A stretch of 64,000 bases of DNA from Platycnemis pennipes (GCA_933228895.1 OW121856.1:17129805-17193804), one strand, 5' to 3'; positions 1-12,880 are shown, counted from the first letter of the stretch. Notes: a model not told the origin generated them from the sequence alone. A program made the numbers and translations.

Positions 1-103
1 GCCTCTAAACAGGATTTATTTATTTCACCCTGAAATTTTGCATTATTTCGGTGAACTAGTATAAAATGAGGCGATGGCGTCAATTATAAGTAAACTGATG
101 TAT
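1..103. repeat. Satellite monomer (about 145 bp), left edge of array
   Basis: Partial satellite monomer with the array's hallmark blocks, for example ttatttcaccctgaaatttt and aatgaggcgatggcgtcaat. It stops near 103, where the sequence switches abruptly to coding-like LINE sequence. The array presumably continues to the left of the window. Confidence 0.9.
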
Positions 104-2492
104 TGTAACTGGGAAACCAAATCCCTCAACCTCTACTAACGAATCCGACTGGACAACCATCAGTCGCAGAAAATCCCCTCCCAAAAAACCAAACTTTTCC
201 GTTCCCACTAACAAAGATCCACGAACACCGAACACCAAAAAGACCTCAGGAATCCCGGCCATTCGCCTTTATGACTTTAAATTATATGCCAAGCTTTATG
301 ACAACATAAAGAAATAAATAAACTACCCCATGGGAACCACTATCACAAACCAATGCATCATCATCAATGCAAGATGCCTTGAGGATTTCAGAAAAATTAA
401 AGAAATCCTACAACACGCCAAAGCACAATTTTCAACAAATGCCCTACCGTGGAGCAGCGACGTATCTATGTCATCAAAGGCCTAACAAAAGAACTACCAA
501 AGGAATTCCTTAAACAGGAACTGACTGACCAAGGATTTGAAATCGACCTATTCGAAATACTGACAACCACCAGACCATTGAAGGATACTACGGAGGAGAC
601 GGCACCTAGGTCAACAAACCTCTACAAAATACTACTCACTAGTAAGAACCAGGAAGCAGAATTACTGAAAATAACCACCATTAGAGGCATACCAATCACC
701 ATAGAGGAATACCGCAGATCCACAGGGCCAGCGCAATGCACCAAATGTTGCCGCATAGGCCATACAAAAAATTACTGCGAGCTTGACCCGAACTGTGCTC
801 GCTGTGCGAAATCTCACCATACTGGGGATTGCACGTTACCGCTTGGTCATCCAACAAAATGCTTCAATTGCGGCGGTCACCATACAGCAACGTTCAAAAA
901 ATGTCCGAAATTTGTGAGAAAAGTTGCTGACATGCAACGCAATGCAACAAAGGCCACCCCAACCACAACCCATCCTACCAAAAACCTTAAACCTGCACCC
1001 ATTCCTACAAGTAACCCATGGCAATCCCGAAATCCTCAATCCCTAAAAACTCCTGTTGTTGCTAGAGAACTTTTCCCTACCGAAAATACCTTCCAAGTGC
1101 TGGAAATTGATCAAGATGACGCTGAGCATCACACCACATCCGGCGATGAAGCATGCGCAGAAATACCTTATCCACACACAAAACCACACACACCAAACAC
1201 TTACAAAAGGAATCCCCTTAGACATTATGAAGAGCCAAAACCTCAGAGACAAGCACCCAAAGAAAAAATCATTGCACCACAGAACCTCAATAGGACGACC
1301 TTCCCACCAGCTCCAATCCTACCGCCAATTAGTGGTGTGTCAACAACCTCGGAATCGACTGTTAGACCGTCATCACCGCAACCACCTGAAATTCCCGCAT
1401 CCGTTCCCAGCAATCCTATTCCCACATCCACAGCACCCCAATCACTTTCCACTGTTCCACTTGCAACATCCGCAACTTATTCACTCAGATCACCAGATGG
1501 CTCCCTGAATTGGGCTGCAATAATTCAATGGGGACTGAGCAAAATCCCGTCTTACCTTTGTATCCACTCCTTCTCCGACGCCATCCCTATCCTTCTAAAG
1601 CACGCCCTTGAACTCTTTACCCTTCTTTATGGAGCACAACAGTAAACAAAAACACATAGTCAATCTCCGAGTTCTGCAATGGAACTGCTGCCATCTTCCA
1701 CCACGCATGGAGGAACTCAAGCTCATGATTGAAAATCACAAACCGGACCTAATCACACTTTCTGAAACATGCCTCAAAGCATCTCAACATATTCGCATCC
1801 CAGGCTACACATTCTACAGACAAGACAGACATACAACCTCCAAAACATCTTTCGGCGGCGTCGCCATCGGCCTCAAAACATCATTACAACACAAACAAAT
1901 ACATTACACCAACATCAGTAACATAGAAATAACAGGTATACAATTAACCACAAAATCAGGAGAAATCAATATAATTTCAGCTTACATATCTCCAAAGAAA
2001 CCATTCTTGATAGAAGAGTTGGACATCCTCTTTCCAGCCAAAATATCCACTCTCCTATTTGGAGACATAAACAGCAAACACAAAGCTTGGGGCTGCAAAG
2101 TCACAAATGCAAAAGGACGATTGCTGCAAAAATACGTTTTACAAAATTCAATAAAGGTCATAGCGCCTAATGAACCAACTCACTCGCACAACACACAATC
2201 TACAGACATATTAGATATTGGCTTAATCAAAAACATCTATACAGTCCACCACAATCAAGTACTGCATGAAGGATCGTCAGATCATTTCCCGGTACTCACG
2301 GATTTCGACTTGAATCCTATCCTTGCTCCTAGCAAACCTTCCACCAGTAGAAATTGGGATTTATACACAGAAATACTAGAAAATAATCTCACATACAACA
2401 CTATTAACACATACATAGAAAACACAAAAACATCCATTGATCAAACAATTAACCTAATAAACACCTGCATCACTAATGCCTTAAGCAGATCA
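104..2492 (+). mobile_element. Jockey-type non-LTR retrotransposon fragment, truncated at both ends
   Basis: An insertion between satellite monomers, on the plus strand. It carries the later part of ORF1 (gag-like, three zinc knuckles) and the endonuclease part of ORF2, then returns to satellite at about 2,492, before any reverse transcriptase. There is no poly(A) tail, no 3' UTR and no target-site duplication. The satellite phase also jumps across the element: it leaves near the ctgtat block and re-enters near the ctgttataaaatgag block. This argues for later deletion or unequal exchange rather than a simple 5'-truncated insertion. The ORF1 architecture (PRE_C2HC-like region followed by knuckles) is typical of the arthropod Jockey group; the clade call is from motifs only. 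Confidence 0.85.
111..1645 (+). pseudogene. Jockey-type ORF1 (gag-like nucleic-acid-binding protein), degenerate
   Basis: In this LINE group ORF1 encodes an RNA-binding, gag-like protein. The reading frame is already open at 111, so its start is lost at the satellite junction. It has an in-frame TAA at 315-317, then continues from an ATG at 330 to about 440, where the frame must shift for the match to continue at about 449. From 449 the frame is open for 398 codons and starts with a GTG, so no natural start codon lies there. Counting from 449, residues 1-90 resemble the PRE_C2HC domain. Three cysteine/histidine knuckles follow: C97/C100/H105/C110, C116/C119/H124/C128, and a third starting at C138/C141 and ending at C152. 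The tail (about 155-350) is rich in Pro, Thr and Ser. The stop at 1,643-1,645 overlaps the ORF2 start. Confidence 0.85.
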
Positions 2493-2501
2493 CTGTTATA
2501 A
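1629..2501 (+). pseudogene. Jockey-type ORF2, endonuclease domain only (3' truncated)
   Basis: AP-like (EEP) endonuclease that would nick target DNA for target-primed reverse transcription. The likely start is the ATG at 1,629, which overlaps the last 17 nt of ORF1 in the +1 frame, as is usual for Jockey-group elements; an in-frame codon at 1,608 gives a longer reading. Catalytic blocks are visible in order: QWNCC near the N-terminus, SETC, ISAYISP, LFGDINSKHKAWG, STDILDIGL and SSDHFPV. The endonuclease therefore looks complete. The frame runs into satellite DNA, which supplies the last few codons and the stop at 2,499-2,501. Reverse transcriptase and the C-terminus are missing, so the protein cannot support retrotransposition. 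Confidence 0.87.
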
Positions 2502-5500
2502 AATGAGGCGATGGATTATATTTAATTGGTAAAAAAACAGCTGTATAAAAAAATTTAGTTGTAAGAATAACATTTTAGAGCGAACGCCTTTAAGAAGGAT
2601 TTATTTATTTCACCCTGAAATTATGCATTATTTCGGTGCACTGTTATAAATAAAGGCTTTGGCGTATATTTTAGATAAAAACACAGCTGTATAAAAAAAT
2701 TTAGTTTGAAGAATTTCATTTTTGAGTGAACGCCTTTAAGTACGATTTAATTATTTCATGTTGAAATTTACTTTATTATGGTGAAGTGTTATAAAATAAG
2801 GCGATAGCGAACATTAGAGGTAAAAAATCAGCTGTGTAAAAAAATTTAGTTGTAAGAATTTCATTTTTGAGCTAACGCCCCTAAATAGGATTTATTTATT
2901 TCACCCTGAAATTTTGCAAAATTTCGGTGAACTGTTATAAAATGAGGCGATGGCGTGAATTATAGGTAAGAGAACAGATGTATAAAAAAATTTAGTTCGA
3001 AGAATTTCATTTTTGAGCAAATGTCTCTTAAAAGAAATTATTTATTTCACCCTGAAATTTTGCATTACTTCGATGAACTGTTATATAATGAGGTGATGGC
3101 ATCAATTATAGGTAAAAAAAACGGCGGTATAAAAAAATTTGTTGGAAGAATTTCATTTTTGAGCGAACGCGCTTAATAGGAATTATTTATTTCACCCTGA
3201 AATTTTGCATTACTTCGATGAACTGTTAGATAATGAGGCGATGGCGTCAATTATTGATAAAAAAAGAGCTGTATAATAAAATTTTTGTTGGAAGAATTTA
3301 ATTTTTGAGCGAACCCCTAAAAAAAAAATTTATTTATTTCACTCCGAAAGTTTGCATTATTTCGGTGAACTGTAATAAACTGAGGCGATGGCGTAAATTT
3401 TAGGTAAAAAACAGCTGTATAAAAAAATGCAGTTGGAGGAATTTCATTTTTTAACGAACGCCTCTAAACAGGACTTTATTTATTTCACCCTGAAATTTTG
3501 CATTATGTCGGGTAACTATTATAAAATGAGGCGATTGCGTCAATTATCGGTAAAAAAAAACAGCGGTATAAAAAAAATTTGTTGGAAGAATTTATTTTTG
3601 AGCGAACGCCTCTAAATAGGATTTAATTATTTCACCCTGAAATTTTGCAATATTTTCGGTGAACTGTTTTAAAATTAGGCGAAGTCGTCAATTTTAGGTA
3701 AAAAATCCGCTATATAAAGAATTAAGTTGGAAGAATTTCATATTTGAGCGAACGCTTCTAAGTAAGATTTACTTATTTCACCTTGAAATTCTGCATTTTT
3801 TCGGTGAACTGTCGTAAAATGAGGCGATAGCGTCAAATATTGGTAAAAAACAGCGGTAAAAAAAATTTGGAAGAATTTCATTTTTGAGCGAACGCCACTA
3901 AATAGGATTAATTCTTTTCACCCTGCAATTTTGCATTATTTCAGTGAACTGTTATAAAATGAGGCGATGGCGTGAATTATAGGTAAAAAAACAGATGTAT
4001 GATAAAATTTGTTTCGAAGAATTTCATTTTTGAGCAAACGTATCTAACAAGAAATTATTTATTTCACCCTGAAATTTTGCATTATTTCGGTGACGTGTAA
4101 TAAAATGAGGCGATGGCGTTAAGTATAAGTAAAAAAAGCTGTATAAAAAAATTTAGTTGATAGTATGTCATTTTTTAACGAACACCTCTAAACAGGATTT
4201 ATTTATTTCACCCTGAAATTAAGCATTATCTCGGTGCACTTTTATAAATAAAGGCAATGGCGTCAATTTTTGATAAATAAACAGCTGTATAAAAAAATTT
4301 AGTTTGAAGAATTTCGTTTTTGAGGGAATGTCTCTAAATAGGATTTATTTATTTCACCCTGAAATTTTGAATTTTTACCGTGAACTGTTATATAATGAGG
4401 CGATGGCGTCATTTATCGATATAAAAAAAACTGTATAAAATAATTAAGTTGGAAGAACTTCATTTTAGGCCTATAAATATGATTCATTTATTTTACCCTG
4501 AAATTTTGCATTATTTTGGTTTAGTGTTATAAAATGAGATGATGGCGTCATTATAGGTAAAAAAAACTGATGCATAAAAAAGTTTAGTTGGAAGAATTTC
4601 ATTTTTGAGCGAATGCCTCGAAGTAGGATTATTTTATGTTACCTTGAAATTTTTCATTATTTCGGTGAACTGTTATAAAATGAGGCGAGGACGTCAATTA
4701 TAGGTATTATAGTTCAAAACACAGATGTATAAAAAAATTCTGTTGGAAGAATTTGATTTTTGAGCGAACTCGCTTAAATAAGATTTATTTAATTCACCCT
4801 GAAATTTTGCATTATTTTCGTTGAACTGTTATAAAATGAAGCGATGGCCTCAATTATAAGTAAAAAACATTGTATAAAAAAATTTTATTGGAAGAATTTC
4901 ATTTTTGAGCGAACGCCTCTAAATGGGATTTATTTATTTCAACCTGAAATTTTACATTATTTCGGTTAACTTATAAAATGAGACGTTGGCGAAAAAGAGC
5001 TGTATAAAAAAATTTATTTGGAAGAATTTCATTTTTGAGCGAACGCCATCAAGTAGGATTGATTTAATTCACCCTGAAATTTTGCATTATTTTGGTAATA
5101 TGTTAACAATGTCGCAATGGCGTTAATTATAGTAAAAATAAAACGCAGTATAAAAAAATTTAGTTGGAAGAATTTCATTTTTGTTCGACGCCTCTACATA
5201 TGATTTATTTATTTTACGCTTAAATTTTGCGTTACTTTTTGTTAACAGTTATAAAATGAAGCAATGGCGTCAATTATGCGTCAAAAACAGCTGTATAAAA
5301 AAATTTAGTTGGGAGAATTTTATTTTTGAGCGACCGACTTGTGGTAGCATTTATTTAATTCACCCTGAAGTTTTGCATTATTTCGGTGAACTGTTATAAA
5401 ATGAGGCGATGGCGTCAATTATAGGTAAAAAAAACAGCTGTATAAAAAAATGTAGTTGGAAGCATTTCATTTTAGAGCGAACGCCTTTAAGTTGAATTTA

Positions 5501-6639
5501 ATTATTTCACCCTGAAATTTTGCATTACTTCGATGAACTGTTATATAATGAGGCGATGGCGTCAATTATAGATATAAAAAAAATGTATAATCATTTTAGT
5601 TGGGAGAATTTGATTTTTGAGCGAAAGCCTTTAAGTAGGATTTATTTTTTTCACCCTGAAATTTTGCATAATTTTGGGGACGTGTAATAAAATGAGGAGA
5701 TGGCGTAAATTATAGGTAAAAAACAGCTGTATAAAAAAATTTAGTTCGAAGAATTTCATTTTTTAACGAACGCCTCTAAACAGGATTTGTTAATTTCACC
5801 ATGAAATTTTACATTATTTCGGTGAACTAGTATCAAATGAGGCGTAGTCGTCAATTTTTGGTAAAAAATCAGCTATATAAATAAATTTAGTAGGAAAAAT
5901 TTCATTTTTGAGACAACGCCTTTAAGTAGGATTTATTAATTTCACCCAGAATATTTGGATTAATGTCGGTGAGTTTTATTAAATGAGGTGATGGCGTCAC
6001 TTTTAGGTAAAAATCCGCTATATAAAGAATTAAATTGGAAGAATTTCATATTTGGGCGAACGCCTCTAAGTGTGATTTATTTATTTCACCCTGAAATTTT
6101 GCATTTTTTCGGTGAACTGCTGTAAAATGAGGCGATAACTTCAAATATAGGTAAAAAACAGCTGTAAAAAAAATTTGGTTGAAGAATTTCATTTTTGAGC
6201 GAACGCGCTTAAATAGAATTATTTATTTCACCCTGAAATTTTGCATTATTTCGGTAAACTGTTAAAAAATGAGGCGATGGCGTCAATTATAGGTAAAAAA
6301 AGAGCGGTATAAAAAAAAATTTGGAAGAATTTCATTTTTGAGCGAACGCCTGTAAATGGGATTTATTTATTTCACCCTGCAATTTTGCATTATTTCAGTG
6401 ATCTGTTATAAAATGAGGCGCTGGCGTGAATTATAGGTAAAAAAACAGATGTATAAAAAATTTAGTTGGTAGAATTACATTTTTGAGCAAACGTCTGTAA
6501 AAAGAAATTATTTATTTCACCCGGAAATTTTGCATTATTTCGGTTTACTGTTATAAAATGAGTAGATGGCGTCAATTATAGGTAAAAAAAACTGATGCAT
6601 AAAAAAGTTTAGTTGGAAGAATTTCATTTTTGAGCGATC

Positions 6640-8091
6640 GTCTCTAAATAGGATTTATTTATTTCAACCTGAAATTTTGCATTATTTCGGTGAACTGTTA
6701 TAAAATGAGGCGATGGAGTATATTATAGGTAAAAAAACAGCTGTATAAAAAAATTTAGTTGAAAGAATAACATTTTTGAGCGAACGCCTTTAAGAAGGAT
6801 TTATTTATTTCACCCTGAAATTATGCATTATTTCGGTGCACTTTTATAAATAAAGGCAATGGCGTCAATTTTAGATAAAAAAACAGCTGCATAAAAAAAT
6901 TTAGTTGGAAGAATTTCATTTTAGAGCGAACGCCTGTAAATGGGATTTATTTATTTCAACCTGAAATTTTGCATTATTTCGATGAATTGTTATATAATGA
7001 GGCGATGGCGTCAATTATAGGTAAAAAAAACAGCTGTTTAAAAAAATTTAAGTGGGAGAATTTCATTTTTGAGCGAACGCCTGTAAATGGGATTTATTTA
7101 TTTCACCCTGAAATTTTAAATTATTACCGTGAACTGTTATATAAAGAGGCGATGGCGTCATTTATAATTATAAAAAAAATGTATAAAATAATTAAGTTGG
7201 AAGAACTTCATTTTTGAGCGAACGCCTCTAAATAGGATTCATTTATTTTACCCTGAAATTTTGCATTATTTTCGGTGAACTGTTATAAAATTAGGCGTAG
7301 TCGTCAATTTTAGGTAAAAAATCAGCTATAAAAATAAATTTAGTTGGAAAAATTTCATTTTTGAGCGAACGCCTGTAAATAGGATTTATTTATTTCAACC
7401 TGAAATTTTGCATTATTCCGGTGAACTGTTATAAAATGAGGCGATGGAGTATTGTATAGGTAAAAAAACAGCTGTATAAAAAAATTTAGTTGAAAGAATA
7501 ACATTTTTGAGCGAACGCCTTTAAGAAGGATTTATTTATTTCACCCTGAAATTATGCATTATTTCGGTGCACTTTTATAAATAAAGGCAATGGCGTCAAT
7601 TTTAGATAAAAAAACAGCTGCATAAAAACATTTAGTTGGAAGAATTTCACTTTAGAGCGAACGCCTGTAAATGGGATTTATTTATTTGAACCTGAAATTT
7701 TGCATTATTTCGATGAATTGTTATATAATGAGGCGATGGCGTCAATTATAGGTAAAAAAAACAGCTGTTTAAAAAAATTTAGTTGGAAGAATTTCATTTT
7801 TGAGCGAACGCCTGTAAATGGGATTTATTTATTTCACCCTGAAATTTTAAATTATTACCGTGAACTGTTATATAAAGAGGCGATGGCGTCATTTATAATT
7901 ATAAAAAAAATGTATAAAATAATTAAGTTGGAAGAACTTCATTTTTGAGCGAACGCCTCTAAATAGGATTCATTTATTTTACCCTGAAATTTTGCATTAT
8001 TTTCGGTGAACTGTTATAAAATTAGGCGTAGTCGTCAATTTTAGGTAAAAAATCAGCTATATAAATAAATTTAGTTGGAAAAATTTCATTT
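6640..8091. repeat. Satellite higher-order repeat, about 731-bp pentamer in two copies
   Basis: Distinctive monomer variants recur at an offset of 730-731 bp. Examples are gcgatggagtat at about 6,712 and 7,442, and two nearly identical 82-codon open frames at 6,969 and 7,700. This equals five monomers. The copies differ by scattered substitutions. Confidence 0.85.
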
Positions 8092-9437
8092 TTGAGACAA
8101 CGCCTTTAAGTAGGATTTATTAATTTCACCCAGAATTTTTGCATTAATGTCAGTGAGCTTTATTAAATGAGGTGATGGCGTCAATTTTAGGTAAAAAATC
8201 CGCTATATAAAGAATTAAGTTGGAAGAATTTCATATTTGGGCGAACGCCTCTAAGTGTGATTTATTTATTTCACCCTGAAATTTTGCATTTTTTCGGCGA
8301 ACTGCTGTAAAATGAGGCGATAACGTCAAATATAGGTAAAAAACAGCTGTAAAAAAAAATTAAGTTCGTAGAATTACATTTTTGAGCAAACGTCTGTAAA
8401 AAGAAATTATTTATTTCCCCCTGAAATTTTGCATTATTTCGGTTTAATGTTATAAAATGAGTAGATTCCGTGAATTATAGGTAAAAAAAACTGATGCGTA
8501 AAAAAGTTTAGTTGGAAGAATTTCATTTTTGAGCGAATGCCTCGGAGTAGGATTTCTTTATTTTACCTTGAAATTTTGCATTATTTCGGTGAACTGTTAT
8601 AAAATGAGGCGAGGACGTCAATTATTGGTATTATAGTTCAAAAAACAGATGTATAAAAAAATTCTGTTGGAAGAATTTCATTTTTGAGCAAACGCGCTTA
8701 AATAGGATTTATTTATTTCACCCTGAAATTTTGCATTATTTCGGTAAACTGTTATAAAATGACGCGATGGCGTCAATTATAGGTAAAAAAAGAGCGGTAT
8801 AAAAAAAAAATTGGAAGAATTTCATTTTTGAGCGAACGCCTCTAAATAGGATTTATTTTTTTCACCCTGCAATTTTGCATTATTTCGGTGAACTGTTATA
8901 AAATGAGGCGCTGGCGTGAATTATAGGTAAAAAAAACAGATGTATAAAAAAATTTAGTTCGTATAATTACATTTTTGAGCAAACGTCTGTAAACGAAATT
9001 ATTTATTTCACCCTGAAATTTTTCATTATTTTAGTTGAACTGTTATAAAATGAAGCGATGGCGTCAATTATAAGTAAAAACATCTGTATAAAAAAATTTT
9101 GTTGAGAGAATTTCATTTTTGAGCGAACGCCTTTAAGTAGGATTTATTTATTTTACCCTGAAGTTTTTCATTACTTCGGTGAACTGTTATAAAATGAGGC
9201 AAAGACGTCAATTATAGGTATTATAGGCCAAAAAACAGATGTATAAAAAACTTTAGTTGGAAGAATTTCATTTTTGAGCGAACGCGCTTAAATAGGATTT
9301 ATTTATTTCACCCTGAAATTTTGCATTATTTTCGTTGAACTGATATAAAATGAATCGATGGCGTCAATTATAAGTACAAAACATCTGTATAAAAAATTTT
9401 TGTTATAAAATGAGGTGATGGCGTCAATTATAGGTAA

Positions 9438-9447
9438 AAAACAGCTG
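9438..9447. repeat. Target-site duplication of the RTE element, left copy
   Basis: AAAACAGCTG, part of the satellite monomer. It is repeated at 12,802-12,811 on the other side of the element, and the satellite phase is continuous across the pair. This defines the insertion to the base. Confidence 0.9.
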
Positions 9448-12400
9448 TCATCATCATTGGTCAACAATCCTAGGATTGGTTTGACGCAGCTTTCGACTCG
9501 ATTCTTCTATCGGCCAACCTTTTCGTTGTGACGTAATTCTTCTTTTTTACACTCTTCACAACTTGTTCCATATATCTCATACGAGGCCTGCCTTTTCCAA
9601 ACTTCCCATTCACTTTTCCCTCGACGATAGTCTTCCTCAGGCCGTCCTGTCTCTAGATATGGCCGATTAAGTTTTCCCTTCTTCTTTTTAGAGTTGTCAG
9701 CAGACTTCTCTTTTCTCCTACTCTTCTTAGCACTTCCTCGTTACTTACTCGGGTGATCCATTTAATCTTCAGCATTCTTCTGTAACACCACATTTCAAAT
9801 GCTTCTACCCTCTTCTTCTCCGCTGCTGTCATCGTCCATGATTCACTGCCGTAAAGAAAAATTCTTCAGATGTATGTTCTGATGAACTGTTTCCTTACTT
9901 CTATGCTTGTATTTCCTGCTGTAAGTAGATTCTTCTTTTGAAAGAATGCCCTCTTTGCCTGGGCTATTCTACTCACTATTTCTTTCTTGCTTCGTCCATC
10001 GTTGGTTACTCTGCTTCCCAGGTAACAGAACTCTTTCACCTCTTCCAGTTTCTGTTTTCCTAGTTTAACGTTGGTTTTCGACTCTTCTCTTTTGCTGCAC
10101 ACCAATATCTTAGTCTTCTTCTCATTGATCTTCAGCTGATATCTGGCCATAGTCCTTTCCATGGTTATTAGCATCTTATTCAGCTCCTTCTCTGTCTCTG
10201 CTATGAGAACTATGTCATCAGCGAATCGTAGCATACTGATTGTTTCTCCGTGGATTTTCACTCCAGACCACTTCTCCTTGACTTCATTGATGGCTCTCTC
10301 GATGTAAACATTAAAAATTACGGGAGACAGTGCGCAGCCTTGTCTCACTCCTTTCCTTATTCTTGCCTCTTCACAGCTGGGTGCAGATTTAATCACAGCA
10401 ACTTGGTTTTTGTACAGACTGTGTATAATTCTTCGGTCATTGTAGGACAATCCAATTCCCTTCAGAATTCCAAGCATTGAATCCCAATCCACGTCGTCAA
10501 AGGCCTTCTCTAAATCCACAAATGCAATGAACGTCGGTTCTTTCTTCTCCATTCTCTTCTCTATAAGTAGCCTAAGGGCCAGTATTGCTTCCCTTGTACC
10601 CTTACTTTTCCTGAATCCGAATTGATCTTCATCCAGGAACTCCTCTGCTTTTCGTTCTATTCTTCTGTAGATGATCCTGGTCAGTACCTTCGATGCATGT
10701 GTCGTCAGGCTTATAGTCCTAAAATTTTCGCATTTCTCCGCTCTCTTCTACTTGGGAATAGGAATGATGATGTTTTTCTCGAAGTCCCTTGGAATTTCCC
10801 CTGTTGAATACATGTCGCAGATGGTTTTGTAGAGATGAATTAATGTCTTCTCTCCTGCATTTTTAATTAGTTCTGTAGGGACATCATCAATACCTGAGGC
10901 CTTATTCATCCGAAGATCCCTTACTGCAGCGTCGAATTCCGATCTTAATATTGATGCCCCCATATCATCTATTTCCACTACGCTTTCCTCTTCAATAGCT
11001 TTTGTGCTGAGATTTTTTCCATTGTGTAGCTCTTCCAGATATTCTTTCCATCTCTTCACTTTGTCCTCGTTTTCAATCAAAATTCCTCCATTCTTGTCCC
11101 TTATGGCATTGCATCTTGCCCTCCGTTCCTTGAAGTGGTTCCTCACTATGCTGTAGGCCGCTTCCACCTTTCCAAGTGGAAGGTTGTTTTGTACATCTTC
11201 GCAAAGATTTTTCAACCACAGCTCTCTAGCTTTCCTTGCTTTGCGACTTATTTCGTTCCTTATTCTTTTGTAGTAGAGCTGCCCTTCTTCAGTTTTCGCA
11301 TTCTTGTACTTTCTTCTTTCTTCAATCAATTCTAAGACTTCCTCCGTGATCCATGGATTCTTCTTGGCAACTTTTCTTCTTCCAAGAACTTCTTTTGCGG
11401 CTTCCTGTAGTCCACATTTAATGTTTTCCCAACGCTCTTCCACTGATTTCTCATTCAAGTTCTCTCCTATGTTGTTTCCCACTGCTTTTTGAAATGCCAG
11501 CTGATGTTGAGCCTCCTTTACTTTTTCTACTTGCCATATATTCTTCTTTGTTTTCTTCAATTTCTTGAATTTTAGATGACATTTCATCATCAGTAAATTA
11601 TGGTCACTGTCGATGTCTGCCCCAGGGTAGCTTTTGCAGTCCTTCACTTGGTTTTTAAATCTCTGCTTCTCTAAAATGTAGTCTATTTGGCATCTTCTTC
11701 TGTCTCCTGGCATTTTCCATGTGTATCTTCTGCGGTTGTGATTTTTAAACAATGTGTTTGCCACCACTAACTTATGTTGAGTGCAGAACTCCAGCAGCCT
11801 TTCTCCTCTTCCGTTTCGGTTTCCCAATCCGTATTTTCCAGTTATTCTTCCATCTTGACCTTCGCCGACGATAGCGTTCCAGTCTCCTAAAATAATTAGG
11901 TTTTCTTCTCCTCTTACCTGTTTTATAACTTCCGTGATATCTTCGTAGACGTCTTCCACTTCTTCATCTTCATAGTCAGTCGTAGGCATGTAAACCTGCA
12001 CCAACACGGTATCTACAGGTTTGGTCTTGATCTTCACCATTATTATCCTTTCATTGTACTGCAGGAAGCTCTTCACACGCATTCCGGCGCTCTTTCTGAG
12101 CATGATCCCTACTCCAGCATTACCATTTAATGATCCTGTATGTATAATCCTGTAGCTTCCACTCCAAAAGTCTCCTTCTTCGGGCCACTTCATTTCGCTG
12201 ATTCCTAATACGTCGAGGTCCATTCTTCGCATTTCTACCTTCAGGTTCTCCAGTCTTCCACATGTCCGAAGCGATCTCACGTTCCACGTTCCTACCCTAA
12301 AAAGTGTATCACATTTGACTGATGTACACTCTCGGGTAGTTCCCGCCCGGAGATCCGAATGGGGGACTATTTTACCTCCGGAATATTTTACTCAAGAGGG

Positions 12401-12801
12401 TGCCATCACGTCTTGATAATAAAGGAAAGAGTGGAGTAGCTGCGACTCCTCGGGATATTAATGTGGTGGTTTCCCCTTGCCTTCCACATCGCAGTACTAC
12501 AGCCGTTAAAGTAAATGTTACCACGCCTGTAGTGAATTGAGTGTCGCTGTACCGACCACTGTGGTCTCCACCTTCACTCATGTGAAGAAAGGCTGCTGCC
12601 CTCTTCCAGGGCCAGGGACCTTACCCAGGGATCTTAGCCAGGGATAGACCAATACCCCCTCGGAATGCCGTCGCTTTTTGTCCACGACCGCTTATTCGAC
12701 GAGTAAACTCGCTTATCTCGCAGCTAACCTCTATATCTAGAGGTCGACCCACCATCCGCAACACGGTGGATGCACTCGGTGGCTTTAAGCTCAGCCGCGA
12801 G
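9448..12801 (-). mobile_element. RTE/BovB-type non-LTR retrotransposon, near full length (3,354 bp)
   Basis: Minus-strand LINE inserted in the satellite with a 10-bp duplication (AAAACAGCTG) on both sides. The 3' end (left) closes with an (ATGATG)n-type tail rather than poly(A), as in RTE elements. About 410 bp of leader lie 5' of the coding frame (12,392-12,801). It holds one long frame with endonuclease then reverse transcriptase, and there is no separate ORF1 that I recognise. Related fragments occur at 35,229-35,985, 38,141-38,489, 53,172-54,000 and 59,085-60,750, so this is the best local reference for the family. Confidence 0.92.
9470..12391 (-). pseudogene. RTE-type endonuclease/reverse transcriptase polyprotein with three nonsense codons
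   Basis: Encodes the enzyme for target-primed reverse transcription. The frame is open from 12,391 and holds 973 codons, all in one phase, broken only by TAG at 10,748-10,750 (codon 548), TGA at 9,866-9,868 (codon 842) and TAG at 9,653-9,655 (codon 913). No frameshift is needed. Endonuclease blocks: GTWNVRSL, LGISEMKW, VQVYMPTTDYEDEE, ILGDWNAIVGEGQDG, QIDYIL and DSDHNLL. RT blocks: KASGIDDVPTEL, IIPIPK, FVDLEKAFDDVDW, GVRQGCALSPVIFNVYIERA and FADDIVLIAE with the catalytic ADD. The C-terminal region resembles the BovB tail (FEMWCYRRML, LIGHI, GRPRMRYMEQV). No convincing ATG is seen at the N-terminus; the upstream TGA at 12,392-12,394 may also be a mutation. The copy is recent but dead as it stands. 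Confidence 0.9.
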
Positions 12802-12811
12802 AAAACAGCTG
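12802..12811. repeat. Target-site duplication of the RTE element, right copy
   Basis: AAAACAGCTG, identical to 9,438-9,447. Satellite monomer sequence resumes directly. Confidence 0.9.
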
Positions 12812-12880
12812 CATAAAAAAATTTAGTTGGATGAATTTCATATTTGAGCGAATGCCTTTAAGTAGGATTAATTTATTTCA

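Larger units (their letters stand above)
2493..9447. repeat. Satellite array, block 1 (about 145-bp monomer)
   Basis: About 48 head-to-tail monomers, diverged from each other. The consensus order of blocks is aggatttatttatttcaccc, tgaaattttgcattatttcg, gtgaactgttataaaatgag, gcgatggcgtcaattatagg, taaaaaacagctgtataaaa, aaatttagttggaagaattt and catttttgagcgaacgcctc. Monomers vary by small indels. A recurring variant has extra tattatag sequence after caattatagg (near 4,700, 8,630 and 9,215). Short open frames inside the array (for example 3,427-3,615 and 5,181-5,399) are by-products of the repeat. No protein is indicated. Confidence 0.97.

Noticed and set aside
3427..9000. Short open frames in the satellite, including duplicated 82-codon frames at 6,969 and 7,700
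   Set aside because: They follow the repeat register and similar frames recur wherever monomers are similar. They have no start context or protein features.
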